A stretch of 48,905 nt of DNA from CAYLJO01 sp964383905 (GTDB lineage: Bacteria > Acidobacteriota > Blastocatellia > Pyrinomonadales > Pyrinomonadaceae): the NCBI GenBank assembly GCA_964383905.1, contig CAYLJO010000015.1, positions 1 through 48,905 on the forward strand. Direction: 5' to 3'. Under the pieces are notes generated by a model that was given only the letters and a program-made list of their open reading frames with translations, was not told where the DNA came from and made no database searches. Of the stretch, positions 18,466 to 27,101 are shown one piece after another (position 1 is the stretch's first letter; every line of letters begins with the position of its first letter). Made by a program: the position numbers and the translations under genes.

Positions 18466-19263
18466 ATGATTGATACCTTGCCCGAGGAGATAGAGACTTA
18501 TCGTGATCAGATGTGGCGGCGGGAGCCTGAGTCACGCGTCGAGAACGCGGTCGAGGCCGAACGGTTCATTGAAAATACGGGCTTTTGCGCGGCAATGACA
18601 GACGTCCGGCGTCCCGGGCCGTCGCTTTACATCGCCGTCTGCGGGCGGCGCGATGCCCACATGCCGCGCAATGTCCAGAAAGACCCGGAAAGTAGCCTTG
18701 CCTGGCGAATTAAGGACGAAGTCATGCGCCGAGGTCGCGTCTATTACGCAAAGCTCGCCCGGGGGCGCGCCACTTTCATCGCGCCGCGCCTCATACCTTA
18801 CTTCAATGCTCTGTGGGGTCTGCCGCACCGCCAGGAGCGCGAGCAATTGTCGCCCGACGCACGTGCCGTGCTGAAAGTCCTTCGCCGCGAGTGGGAGATG
18901 GCCACGTGTGATCTACGCGAAGCGGCGCGCATCACCAGAAGGGCCCAGTTCACACGCGCCCTTGACGAATTGCAACTGAGAATGAAAGTTGTTCCCGGGG
19001 AAGTCTTATATGATCCCTGGTTCACCTACATCTGGACGCTCGCCGAAGGCAGATTTCCCCAGGAGTTATCGGTAAAGGTGACGCGTGATGATGCTTTACG
19101 CGAAATAGCGCGTGCATTTCTGAACGGGGCGGGAATGACGGCGCGCGGCGAGCTGGCGAAGGTGACGGGTTTGACGCGGACGGAAGCCGGACGCGGCAAC
19201 CACGCGCTAGTCGCCGAAGGGTATGCCGAGCGCCTTGCGGTAGGTGTGTACCGAAAAAAGTGA
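18466..19263 (+). CDS. AlkZ-related winged-helix protein
   Basis: 265 residues, soluble. The layout resembles the HTH_42/AlkZ group, which includes DNA glycosylases that unhook interstrand crosslinks. It has a mixed alpha/beta N-terminal part and several winged-helix-like modules (RAVLKVLRREWEMATCDLREAARITRRAQF; GAGMTARGELAKVTGLTRTEAGRGNHALVAEGYAERL). A QxQ or catalytic Asp/Gln as in AlkZ cannot be located with confidence, so enzyme activity is not claimed. It is transcribed away from the histidine kinase gene and has an inverted repeat upstream. Confidence 0.6.
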   Translation: MIDTLPEEIETYRDQMWRREPESRVENAVEAERFIENTGFCAAMTDVRRPGPSLYIAVCGRRDAHMPRNVQKDPESSLAWRIKDEVMRRGRVYYAKLARGRATFIAPRLIPYFNALWGLPHRQEREQLSPDARAVLKVLRREWEMATCDLREAARITRRAQFTRALDELQLRMKVVPGEVLYDPWFTYIWTLAEGRFPQELSVKVTRDDALREIARAFLNGAGMTARGELAKVTGLTRTEAGRGNHALVAEGYAERLAVGVYRKK

Positions 19264-19310
19264 GAAGTGAAAGCAAGACCTGTGAAAGGTAGACTCCTTT
19301 TCACCCGGAC

Positions 19311-19607
19311 TCAAATCCCTTCCCCATCTATTCCGCGCAAAGCTGCCAGCAGAGCTCGACGTTCGGCCTGGGCAGCGCGAATGCGCGCGAGAAGATGCCG
19401 GTCTACCGCCGCCGTCGCCTGAACTTTGATCGTTTGCAGATCATTAACGGCCTGTCCTGTCAGGGAGCCGTTAAGCGCGTATTGCAGCGCGTCCCACGGA
19501 AATTGGAAGGCCATGCCGGTATCTTCGCCATTGATCAGGACGCGCCAGCGGCCGTCATCCATGCGAATGAGGTTGATGCTGGCATGTTGTGCAAGTTCGT
19601 CATCCAC
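19311..19607 (-). CDS. Hypothetical protein, 98 residues
   Basis: It starts with GTG 19607, nine bases after the stop of the upstream membrane-protein gene, with no clear ribosome binding site of its own, so translation may be coupled. The first half is beta (INLIRMDDGRWRVLINGEDTGMAFQFPWDALQYALNG), which looks like a small sheet; the second half is a long helix (AAVDRHLLARIRAAQAERRALLAAL). I do not recognise the family. It probably works with the membrane protein encoded upstream. Confidence 0.6.
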   Translation of the reverse strand: MDDELAQHASINLIRMDDGRWRVLINGEDTGMAFQFPWDALQYALNGSLTGQAVNDLQTIKVQATAAVDRHLLARIRAAQAERRALLAALRGIDGEGI

Positions 19608-19616
19608 CGGAATGAA

Positions 19617-20402
19617 TCAATGGTTCAATAGCTCGTCGCTTTCGCGCACCTCACGCTCAGCATCCTCACGCGCTTGTTGCTCGAGGCGCGCCTCTTCGAG
19701 TGCCAGCGGCATGTGTTCATGAGTTGCGTCGAGACGCTGGAGCGCGAAATTCGTCTCCGTCCAGCTAGCGCCGCGACTCGCCGCCGCCTCGATCATTTGT
19801 AGCCGCGCCTCGGCTTCGGCGCGCCGCTCCGAGCCTTCACGTCTAACCTGCTCGAGTCGGGTGCGATCAGCCAGCAACTCTTCCTGCAAAGAGGTGGTGT
19901 CGGTGCCCTGGATCAGCCTGACACGGTTCAGCCGGCGTTCGACCGCAACCAACTCACGTTTAGCGCTTGAGATGACGCGCGCCGCCGTCAGACGCGCGGC
20001 CAGGGTTTCGCGGTAGGCGTCGGCAAGTAATGGATTTTGTTGCCCCATGCTCTTCAGTGCTTGCCGCTCAGCCGTCGTCAGTTCGGGCATGAACCAGTCC
20101 AGTTCGTTGGCCGTAATGCCGCCGCTGGCCAATCTCTCTCGCAGCCTCCTTTCCCACCCCCTGCGGTAGAGCAGCAGGAAAATGAGCACGATGATTCCCG
20201 CAATTGAACCGATCGCAAGCGAACTCAGTGCGAGCAGCAGATACAGGGCCGCGTCCGTCGTTGTGATGAAATAGAGCAGCAAAAAGAGGAGCGGGAAGGG
20301 CAGCGCCACGACAAAAAAGGAGAGCCATGGGGCCCACCGGAGCGCGCGCGCCATGAGGCGGTCGCCGGGGGTAAGTTTGCCGCCTTTACTTGCATCGGTC
20401 AT
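19617..20402 (-). CDS. Membrane protein with long cytosolic coiled coil
   Basis: 261 residues. Two transmembrane helices lie near the N-terminus (about residues 24-50 and 54-78: WLSFFVVALPFPLLFLLLYFI and ALSSLAIGSIAGIIVLIFLLL). A positively charged turn and about 170 residues of helix with heptad character follow (LLADRTRLEQVRREGSERRAEAEARL). An ELTTAERQALKSMGQQNPLLADAYRETLAARLTAARV segment lies just after the membrane. No enzymatic motif. It forms an operon with the 98-residue gene. Confidence 0.7.
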   Translation of the reverse strand: MTDASKGGKLTPGDRLMARALRWAPWLSFFVVALPFPLLFLLLYFITTTDAALYLLLALSSLAIGSIAGIIVLIFLLLYRRGWERRLRERLASGGITANELDWFMPELTTAERQALKSMGQQNPLLADAYRETLAARLTAARVISSAKRELVAVERRLNRVRLIQGTDTTSLQEELLADRTRLEQVRREGSERRAEAEARLQMIEAAASRGASWTETNFALQRLDATHEHMPLALEEARLEQQAREDAEREVRESDELLNH

Positions 20403-20643
20403 AGGCTGCCCTGGTCTCTCCGCTCTGTTTAGCGCTCAGAAATATCGTGGGCGGATGATCCACCTCCGACGCCCGGATCGGTTCGGAATCGCTTTGGTTG
20501 TTCAAACACAGGAAGCCAGAATATACTCCGTTGCGGTTCTGTTAGCCAATCCGAGAAAAAGCCCTGCCGCAGGTCGCTTTGAGTGTCCGACGCGATGTAA
20601 TATGATCATCACCGCCGCCGGAGCAGAGGTTTCAGGAGAAGCA

Positions 20644-21639
20644 ATGCCTAAAGCAAACAAACGAACCGCGATGATGTTGCTCGCCGCCCTGCTGCTCTGC
20701 GTCATTGCGAGCGGCAACGCGGAGGCGCAGAGAGACGTTCCCGAACAAAAAAGAGATGATCGCAGGCACGATGATAAGGAGGCGGCCAAGGGTACAGTCC
20801 GGGCCGTCACTATCCCGATCTCGATCCGAGTGCGGGGGCCGCAATCCCGAATGGAGCTTCAAGCCCTCGATTTCTCGGTCCGGGAGGACGGGGAAGCGCA
20901 GCGGGTTCTCTCCGTACGCGCCATGGGCACTAACTCTCCGCTCACGGTCGCCGTGCTTATTCAGGATGACGTCGTCCCGTCAATCGGCAACGAGATCAAG
21001 GCGATAGCGGATTTTATCCGCGGCCTGCCGGGCGGGTCGCGAGTGCTCGTCGGGTTTATCAGGAATGGTTCGCTCGAAGTCCGGCAAAAATTTACGACCG
21101 ATCTTGAGCGGGCCGCGAGTGCCCTGCGGATACCTATCAGTTCCGTGAGCGCCGCCCCGTTCAATCCGTACGTCGAGATCGTCGAGGGGCTCAAACGCTT
21201 CGACTCTCAGCCGGCGGGCCGGCGCGCGATGCTCGTCATCTCCGACGGGCTGGACTCTTCACGCGGGTTCGACCTCGGCTCTATTACGCAGAGCATAGAT
21301 CTGCAGCGGGCTATTACGGAAGCGCAGCGTCGTAGTGTGGCTATTTACTCTTTTTACGCGCCGACCCTCGCGGGGACGTCCGGCAATCAAATCCTCGCCC
21401 TTAACGCTCAAGGCGCGCTGCAAAAACTCTCCGGAGAAACCGGCGGCCGCATTTACTCCCAGGGGACGAGCATCCCCGTCAGCTTCGACCCGTACCTGCG
21501 CGAACTCGGCCCGTCCCTTGCCAGGCAGTTCGCCCTCACCTATCTCTCGACGCACCCGAAGAAAGGATTCCATCGCATCGAGATCCTCTCCAACAGGACC
21601 GATCTTGAGATTAATCATCCGGCAGGGTATAAGCGATAA
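20644..21639 (+). CDS. Secreted VWFA-domain protein (acidobacterial type)
   Basis: 331 residues from ATG 20644, which follows CAGGAGAAGC; the longer open frame upstream lacks a start signal. A signal peptide ends near GNAEAQR. The rest matches VWFA-related proteins common in Acidobacteriota: a short beta domain (VTIPISIRVRGPQSRMELQALDFSVREDGEAQRV), then the von Willebrand A fold (LTVAVLIQDDVVPS, FNPYVEIVEGLKRFDSQPAGRRAMLVISDGLDSS, AQRRSVAIYSFYAP, LQKLSGETGGRIY). The MIDAS DxSxS motif is degenerate (IQDDVVPS), as is frequent in this group. Likely a cell-surface or periplasmic protein-interaction module. A perfect hairpin follows at 21807. Confidence 0.85.
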   Translation: MPKANKRTAMMLLAALLLCVIASGNAEAQRDVPEQKRDDRRHDDKEAAKGTVRAVTIPISIRVRGPQSRMELQALDFSVREDGEAQRVLSVRAMGTNSPLTVAVLIQDDVVPSIGNEIKAIADFIRGLPGGSRVLVGFIRNGSLEVRQKFTTDLERAASALRIPISSVSAAPFNPYVEIVEGLKRFDSQPAGRRAMLVISDGLDSSRGFDLGSITQSIDLQRAITEAQRRSVAIYSFYAPTLAGTSGNQILALNAQGALQKLSGETGGRIYSQGTSIPVSFDPYLRELGPSLARQFALTYLSTHPKKGFHRIEILSNRTDLEINHPAGYKR

Positions 21640-21806
21640 ATCTGACCACAGGGCATTGGCACAAAGGTCTGAGCACTGGCGGGGCGCAGGAATCTTCTGC
21701 TACAGCTCTCGGGAACTGCCCTCTGACTTTCGGATTACTGCACCCGCTCGCCGAAAATGAATAGACCCTGGACTGTACGCCGCTGTCCTATGGTTGAAAA
21801 TCCATC

Positions 21807-21834
21807 GAAGCCCCTTCATAAATGAAGGGGCTTC
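21807..21834. terminator. Perfect hairpin between convergent genes
   Basis: Arms GAAGCCCCTTCAT (21807-21819) and ATGAAGGGGCTTC (21822-21834) are perfectly complementary with a two-base gap. It lies 168 bases after the VWFA gene stop and 156 bases from the umuD stop. There is no long T tract on either side. The rest of 21640-21989 holds nothing I recognise. Confidence 0.6.
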
Positions 21835-21989
21835 ATCACTTCCACATAATCATTTGATCTGGCGATGACGCAACCGTCATAATTTGATAAGACCAAAACC
21901 GGCCGGCCGGTGAGCTTCGGGTTGAAGACGCGCTCGCATGAGATGTCATTGCCGTCTATTAACGCGAAGGCGGAAGATATCAGCGCTGA

Positions 21990-22436
21990 TTAATGGAAGC
22001 GGATAGAGCAGGTGATTTTTCCCCAGACCTCGAAATCCATCCCCTCCGTAATCTCGATTGTGTCGTAAGCGCTGTTTTCAGGCGCCAGCCAGATTCTGCC
22101 TTCACCGATGCGCAACCGCTTGACGCATAACTCGTCGCCGATCCTGGCAATCACGATATCGCCGTCGTCCGCTTCGACGGCCCGGTCGACGACGAGGATC
22201 GAGCCGGGATGGATGCCGGCGTCGATCATCGAATCTCCTGAGACCCGTACATAAAAGGTCGCCATGGGATGCTTGATGATGTGCCGGTTGAGGTCCAGCC
22301 GGCCTTCGATGTAGTCCTCGGCCGGCGACGGAAAGCCGGCCGGGACGCGCGCAAGAATCAAGGGCCGCGACCACCTCGTCGAGCAATCGGGCCACAGTAT
22401 AGCTTCGACTTCCATCCTTATACCCGTATGTTTCAT
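21990..22436 (-). CDS. umuD: UmuD-type LexA-family autoprotease (S24)
   Basis: 148 residues. UmuD is the regulatory subunit of translesion polymerase V; RecA filaments trigger self-cleavage. The cleavage site Ala33-Gly34 (in RVPAGFPSPAEDY), catalytic Ser69 (VSGDSM) and Lys106 (LCVKRL) are present, as are the family blocks YIEGRLDLNRHIIKHPMATFYVRV and GSILVVDRAVEADDGDIVIA. It lacks the LexA DNA-binding domain. No umuC follows: the next gene downstream is the convergent VWFA gene. A sigma-70-like promoter is visible at 22463-22491. The N-terminus is slightly longer than in E. coli UmuD (139 residues); a second Met at residue 8 is an alternative start. Confidence 0.9.
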   Translation of the reverse strand: MKHTGIRMEVEAILWPDCSTRWSRPLILARVPAGFPSPAEDYIEGRLDLNRHIIKHPMATFYVRVSGDSMIDAGIHPGSILVVDRAVEADDGDIVIARIGDELCVKRLRIGEGRIWLAPENSAYDTIEITEGMDFEVWGKITCSIRFH

Positions 22437-22462
22437 ACTCGGTTGATCGTACCAGCAGTGGG

Positions 22463-22491
22463 ATTCTACCCGCGGGCCTCTTATTTCACAA
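22463..22491 (-). promoter_or_regulatory. Promoter of umuD
   Basis: On the minus strand: TTGTGA, 17 bases, then TAGAAT, 27 bases before ATG 22436. The spacing and hexamers fit a sigma-70 promoter. Just upstream is the perfect palindrome CAGGACGTCCTG at 22522-22533, a candidate regulatory site; no classic E. coli or Bacillus LexA box is visible. Confidence 0.5.
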
Positions 22492-22521
22492 GTCTTTTTT
22501 TCTCGAGACGGACAAGGGCGG

Positions 22522-22533
22522 CAGGACGTCCTG
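22522..22533. promoter_or_regulatory. 12-base palindrome upstream of umuD
   Basis: CAGGACGTCCTG is a perfect palindrome 31 bases upstream of the -35 element of umuD. It could bind a dimeric regulator, but a palindrome of this length can arise by chance. Confidence 0.3.
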
Positions 22534-22630
22534 AGGCGAGGGGCTCAACCGAGAGTCGAATACTGCTGTGAGAATAGCGGTGGGGCGGCGAAGTCTCTTC
22601 GGACCGGGCTGGCAACGAGATGCCGGTGGC

Positions 22631-23344
22631 CTAGCGGCCCAACCGCGCTACGTTCTGCTGCAGGGTCGCCCGCCGCTGCCGGATTTCTCTGATCTGCAGC
22701 TCGAGGTCCATCATATGCAGATTAATAAAAAGGTTCACATCACCATTTAGCTTGAGGCATTCATCAAAGTCTTTTTGCGCCTCATCTTCCTGGCCAAGAT
22801 ACAGCTTGGCCAGTCCTCGCTCCGCGTAGGTGAAGGGGTTGTGCGGATCAAGCTCAATGCTCTTATCGTAATCGGCAACAGCTTCTTTCAGACTGCCTTC
22901 GATAAGCAGCGCGCGGCCACGCTTGAAGTAAGCGTCAGCGTTGTCCGGGCTGAGCTTAATGGCTTTGTCGAAGTCGGCGATGGCCCCGTCTAAATCGAGC
23001 TTGGTGGATTTAATGAAGCCGCGGTAGGTGTAGGCGCGAGTGATCTCAACATTGTGATGGCCCGCGCGCGGGTTGATGGCGACTGCCCTCTCGTAATCGG
23101 CAATTGCGCCGTCAATATCCCCTTTAGCTCGCTGGGCCTTGCCGCGATTGATGTAAGCCTCGGTCAACCCCGGGTTGATTTCAATAGCTTTGCTGTAGTC
23201 GGCGATGGCCCTATCGACGTCGCCTTTGTTGAGATGGGAGTTGCCACGCTTCATATAAGCTTTGGCCGCATGAGGGTTCTGCGCTCGAGACGGTGAGACG
23301 GTGAAGACGAGGAGAAAAATCGCCAACCACAAGAAACGTCTCAT
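22631..23344 (-). CDS. Exported TPR protein
   Basis: 237 residues from ATG 23344, preceded by CGGGAGGTTCTC; the in-frame extension upstream is not needed. A signal peptide (RRFLWLAIFLLVFTVSPSRAQ) is followed by five or so TPR units with the DxAIADYxKAIEINP pattern (residues about 28-200). A short helical tail closes the protein. Such proteins act as scaffolds in the periplasm. The small gene at 23389 lies 44 bases upstream on the same strand. Confidence 0.85.
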   Translation of the reverse strand: MRRFLWLAIFLLVFTVSPSRAQNPHAAKAYMKRGNSHLNKGDVDRAIADYSKAIEINPGLTEAYINRGKAQRAKGDIDGAIADYERAVAINPRAGHHNVEITRAYTYRGFIKSTKLDLDGAIADFDKAIKLSPDNADAYFKRGRALLIEGSLKEAVADYDKSIELDPHNPFTYAERGLAKLYLGQEDEAQKDFDECLKLNGDVNLFINLHMMDLELQIREIRQRRATLQQNVARLGR

Positions 23345-23388
23345 GAGAACCTCCCGCGAGCTAAATTCTTTGATCAGCCGGGCGGCGG

Positions 23389-23655
23389 TCACTGGACCGT
23401 CGCGGGCAGCAACGAGCCACGGCGGTCTGTCGCCGTCGCCCACCCCTCGGCAATACTTCCGATCATGCCGTGAAAATGTATATCAGGGCCGGATAAAACG
23501 ACGAGCACATCACCGGCGACGTAACGCGGATTATCCAGCCGAAAGCGAATCACCGTCGCCTGCCCGTTCTCCTGCTCGACAGTTTCGAACGAGAAGTCAT
23601 CGGCCCCGACCACGTAGGTCCGGGAGTTAGATGTGGTGTTTTGCTCGTCCGGCAT
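23389..23655 (-). CDS. Hypothetical protein, 88 residues
   Basis: ATG 23655 is chosen because CCGGAGGTGGAACGGA lies directly upstream. The protein is soluble and beta-rich: TYVVGADDFSFETVEQENGQATVIRFRLDNPRYVAGDVLVVLSGPDIHFHG... It has no signal peptide or known motif. It lies between the EgtD-like gene (upstream, 52 bases) and the TPR gene (downstream, 44 bases) on the same strand, so the three may be one transcript. Confidence 0.6.
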   Translation of the reverse strand: MPDEQNTTSNSRTYVVGADDFSFETVEQENGQATVIRFRLDNPRYVAGDVLVVLSGPDIHFHGMIGSIAEGWATATDRRGSLLPATVQ

Positions 23656-23707
23656 TTCCGTTCCACCTCCGGGGCGGCGCATCCGGCGCCCAGCGTTATA
23701 GTAGCGC

Positions 23708-24787
23708 TCAGTACCCGTCAAAAGCCATGACAGAAAGGCGCTCCTCGCCCGGCGCGCCAATGGCGGCGAAGAGATTAAAGCTGAATTGCCGTGCGCTGTC
23801 GAGCCAACTCTGCTCGAGACTAAATCCTGTATCGCGCGCGAGTTCGGAAAGCATCGGGAGGTCGTACTTGTAAGAGTTCTCGGTGTGTATTGATTCGCCG
23901 GGCGCGAAGCTGATCTCCGTGTCGATCGCCCGTATCCGAACCTTTTGGGCCTCCCGGCTGATTAAGTGCATCTCTATTCTGCCGGGTCGCTCGTTATAGA
24001 TCGCGCGGTGCTTAAATTTCCTGACATCAAAATCGCCGTCCAGCTCACGGTCGATGCGCACGAGCAGGTTCAGGTTGAACGCCGCCGTGACGCCGAGCGC
24101 GTCATCATAAGCTTGCACCAACACGTCTACCGGCTTCTTTAAGTCCGCGCCGAGATACAAAACATCTCCCCGGCGCAGCACGGCTCTAATCTTGCGCAGT
24201 AGCACGCGCGATTCCGTCGGATCAAGATTGCCGATGCTCGACCCGAGAAAGAGTACGACGTTACGTTGACGCTCCTCGTCATACGTCGCGTCGGCGGCCA
24301 GAGCGCGCAGGGCCGTCGCGTAATCGGCCGCGTAGGCGGTGATGCGAAGGCGCGGGTAGAGCTGGAGAAGCTCTTCCGAGCTGCGTTCGAGACTCGCGGC
24401 GGAAATGTCAATCGGCAAATAATGAATCTCCGGGTAACTCTTGAGCAGCGCTTCAATGATGTAGCGGGTCTTAATTGAGCTGCCGTTGCCCAGCTCGATG
24501 AGCCTGATCCGGCCTTTAACGAGGGCTTCGATGGTAGAGATGATCTCGCCGGCATGACGGCGCAGGATCTCGCTCTCGGATCGCGTCAAATAGTACTCCG
24601 GCAAACAACAGATAGCCTCGAACAAATACGAGCCGAGTTCATCATAAAAATATTTCGGCAGGAGCCACTTCGGACTCGAGGTGAGGCCGGCACGCACGTC
24701 CTGGGCGAATGTATTTGAGCTTTCGGCAGAAGCAAACCTGTGTATGGTTAAGCGACCGGACGGGGATGGAATCACCTGCGAGATCAT
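23708..24787 (-). CDS. egtD: EgtD-like histidine N-alpha-methyltransferase
   Basis: 359 residues from ATG 24787 (MISQVIPSPSGRLTIHRFA). EgtD trimethylates histidine to hercynine, the first step of ergothioneine synthesis. Family blocks are present: SSPKWLLPKYFYDELGSYLFEAICCLPEYYLTRSE (N-terminal substrate domain), SAM motif ELGNGSSIKTRYIIEAL, LPIDISAASLERS, VLFLGSSIGNLDPTE, GDVLYLGADLKKPVDVLVQAYDD, NLLVRIDRELDGDFD, FAPGESIHTENSYKY. Length is close to characterised enzymes (about 320). No egtB is visible nearby, so either it is encoded elsewhere or this paralogue methylates another substrate. An AT-rich TATATAGAAT stretch just upstream may hold the promoter. Confidence 0.85.
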   Translation of the reverse strand: MISQVIPSPSGRLTIHRFASAESSNTFAQDVRAGLTSSPKWLLPKYFYDELGSYLFEAICCLPEYYLTRSESEILRRHAGEIISTIEALVKGRIRLIELGNGSSIKTRYIIEALLKSYPEIHYLPIDISAASLERSSEELLQLYPRLRITAYAADYATALRALAADATYDEERQRNVVLFLGSSIGNLDPTESRVLLRKIRAVLRRGDVLYLGADLKKPVDVLVQAYDDALGVTAAFNLNLLVRIDRELDGDFDVRKFKHRAIYNERPGRIEMHLISREAQKVRIRAIDTEISFAPGESIHTENSYKYDLPMLSELARDTGFSLEQSWLDSARQFSFNLFAAIGAPGEERLSVMAFDGY

Positions 24788-24944
24788 CTTGTGTATTCTA
24801 TATACGCGCCGTTTTGCGAAACTGTTTCTAAATCGTGATTTGAGCGAAAATCTAATGATCAGCTCGGCCTGTGATCGATCTATTATTGCGAGAAGGACGA
24901 TAACGCGCTTTAACGCTCCAAGCAAGGATCAGACCCGCATACAT

Positions 24945-24982
24945 GCAAGTGCGCGCTCTGGCTCCCCGGAGCGCGCACTTGC
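24945..24982 (-). terminator. Perfect 14-base hairpin downstream of the Ser/Thr-rich protein gene
   Basis: Arms GCAAGTGCGCGCTC (24945-24958) and GAGCGCGCACTTGC (24969-24982), 10-base loop. It lies 50 bases after the stop of the 25032-25397 gene on the minus strand. No T tract, so it may be an RNA-processing or stabilising hairpin rather than a classic terminator. Confidence 0.6.
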
Positions 24983-25031
24983 TCGATCAGCCTATTCGAT
25001 CAGTAGCAGCTATAGAGCGAGCCTTTAGCTA

Positions 25032-25397
25032 CTATCTCTTGACTACAGTCTCACGCTCGTGCACGGCCACCCGATCACGCGACCGCCCACGCGTGGCTAG
25101 AATAGCAATGACCAATATGGCAAGGAGTGCTAATCCGCCCGCGACGATCCAGATGGGGTCTACTGTCGCCGTGTTGCTAGTTACAACGCGCGTGCTTTGA
25201 CCGGGTTGGGTAGTTTGAACCGGATTGGTAGTGCTGCTGCTGCTCGTCGTGGTCGTCGTCCTGGACGTGTTCCCGCTACTAGTTGACTGCGTAGCATTGG
25301 TACTGTCCTGCGCGAATGTGGGAGCCGCAAACGGCATAACGCCAATTATGCTCACGAGCGCCACAGCCATCACCAGCGCAATAAATTTAGATCTCAT
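25032..25397 (-). CDS. Exported Ser/Thr-rich protein with C-terminal membrane anchor
   Basis: 121 residues from ATG 25397 (GGAGAAAGACAAC upstream). Signal peptide (KFIALVMAVALVSIIGVMPFAAPTFAQ), a low-complexity Ser/Thr/Gln stretch of about 50 residues, then one transmembrane helix (IWIVAGGLALLAILVIAILA) and a basic cytosolic tail (TRGRSRDR). The layout is like small surface or stalk proteins with an anchoring helix. No known domain. Confidence 0.65.
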   Translation of the reverse strand: MRSKFIALVMAVALVSIIGVMPFAAPTFAQDSTNATQSTSSGNTSRTTTTTSSSSTTNPVQTTQPGQSTRVVTSNTATVDPIWIVAGGLALLAILVIAILATRGRSRDRVAVHERETVVKR

Positions 25398-26018
25398 GTT
25401 GTCTTTCTCCTTTGACATAGTAGATTGCTACACTTCTCCCCTACTCAGCCGCACCGTAGAGAAAGGAGACAGCAAGCCAGGCTTTAACTCCGGGCCTCAA
25501 TCAACTTTGCAACAAATTAATACGGCCCGAGAGAGCAAAATGAAAATAGGCGATTCTCGTGCCAGGTATCGAAAAGAAAACCCGGTTTAACAGTCCGGAC
25601 GCAACAGCCATACTGCGACTCAAGCAGTTACGATTCATGCGAAACGACAAGGCGTACTTCGGAGCCGACCTAATTACCGTACCTACGCCGACGCCTTCAC
25701 CGACACCAACGCCCATTGGATTAAAGTAATATCAGGCAATCCAACCTTACAGCAGCGCACATCGATCGTGCCTCCTCGCTTCAGAAATAGCGGTGCGGCG
25801 CAATAAGTCGCATGCGATAGATATTTGAGCAAGGCTGGCGACATTTGCGCCTTTGCGTGAGAATGGGACAAAAATTCTCGTGCGGTCTGATTTAGCGAAG
25901 ATTCGGAAGGAGATTGAAGGTGCGCTGCGTTCAGGTGCTTTGAGAAGCAGGCTGCGCAACTTATAGTGGTATGGCCGGAGACTTCGTGATGAGAGTGATT
26001 AACCTCACCCTGCGCCGA
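25398..26018. other. Gene-poor region, 620 bases, with coding-like fragments
   Basis: No confident gene. A plus-strand frame from GTG 25559 to TAA 25729 (56 residues) reads RFNSPDATAILRLKQLRF... and ends in a TPTPSPTPTP stretch, which looks like protein but has no good start signal. A second plus-strand reading at about 25848-25964 (ENGTKILVRSDLAKIRKEIE...) looks like a C-terminal remnant. These may be relics of a lost gene. Confidence 0.35.
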
Positions 26019-26639
26019 TTACTGCTCCTTACGCTTCTGACCGGAACCCCTCAGTTGCTTCGTGGCGTCCTCGGTTACGCTGAAGTCTGGGTGAACGAAT
26101 TCAGTTGAATCACCGGATTGCAGGAAAAGCTGTTCTGTGTTTTTACCCAGCGCGTCCGGCCCCTTCGTCTCCGTGCGCCGTTCTTGCCTGGCCGTTTCGG
26201 CAAGTTTTTTGCTCACGACGATGCCGTTAATCAGCAGTCCAAGTCCGACGAAAAACGGGATCACGCCGGCGACCCATAAACGGCGGAGGATCTCTGCTTC
26301 ACCCGCCGCCACGTGGCCGCCCAAGATAATGCCCTGGAACAAGACGTACAAAAAGATCATCACACCGATGCCGGCGCTACTGGTGATGACGCCGGCTTTG
26401 ATTTCGTTATACCGTTTAACCTCCGGCGTGATGCCGCGCTGGCGCTCAAGCTCTTGTCCCCGCCTTTTAACCTCCTCATGGGAAAGGAACATCTCGGCGA
26501 GCCACGTCTTGCTCCAATCGAATTTTTCGCCCGTCTCGCGCGTAGATACGACCTGGCGCACGGCGTACAGGTTCGCGCCGCACTGTTTACAGAATTTCAA
26601 GTCTTCGCTTTGAGTAATGCCACATTGCGGACAGAACAT
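26019..26639 (-). CDS. Zinc-ribbon membrane protein
   Basis: 206 residues from ATG 26639. It opens with a zinc ribbon, MFCPQCG...FCKQCGANL (two CxxC knuckles in the first 25 residues). A charged linker follows, then two transmembrane helices (about residues 85-108 and 120-142: SSAGIGVMIFLYVLFQGIILGG and LWVAGVIPFFVGLGLLINGIVV) and a polar tail. This architecture is common among uncharacterised bacterial proteins of the 'zinc-ribbon domain-containing' class. It is a monocistronic unit. Confidence 0.75.
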   Translation of the reverse strand: MFCPQCGITQSEDLKFCKQCGANLYAVRQVVSTRETGEKFDWSKTWLAEMFLSHEEVKRRGQELERQRGITPEVKRYNEIKAGVITSSAGIGVMIFLYVLFQGIILGGHVAAGEAEILRRLWVAGVIPFFVGLGLLINGIVVSKKLAETARQERRTETKGPDALGKNTEQLFLQSGDSTEFVHPDFSVTEDATKQLRGSGQKRKEQ

Positions 26640-26730
26640 TGGGATCTCACCCCTCAAGGTTTCTCACAGCATACGACCATTACAGGCTGAATGTTCTTAT
26701 TTTAACATCGATTCGGCGGAAGAAACATTC

Positions 26731-26748
26731 ACCGCAGAGGACGCGGAG
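26731..26748 (+). repeat. Dispersed short repeat, copy 2
   Basis: ACCGCAGAGGACGCGGAG differs by one base from the copy at 5087. It lies in the 460-base region 26640-27101, where I see no other feature; a minus-strand frame there overlaps the response regulator start and is not convincing. Confidence 0.5.
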
Positions 26749-27101
26749 CAAATCGGCATGAACTGGAATGAGAATAGGCAATAAAAGTTGTAACCGTTAG
26801 GGGTCAATGAGCGTCTTCTGTTTCAGATACATTGCTGTATCTCCTAACGATGGCCGTCACCGGTATCGGGGCAGGAGAGCTGATGCCGGTGGCGGCTATA
26901 ATTTTGCCATCAAGGACAATCCAGATTAATTGGTGGGTAGGGTTTGAATGATCCACGCCGACTCCGGCCGCCTGCCGTGCATGACTGCCACTCCCAGCGT
27001 TTGTCTCAGCTTTTGGTTTCTGGTATAACCTCTTCATTCCCCATACCTCGCACCCAACCCCCCGGAAGTTAAGTCTAATCCCCGGTGAGGCGGCCCCGAC
27101 C

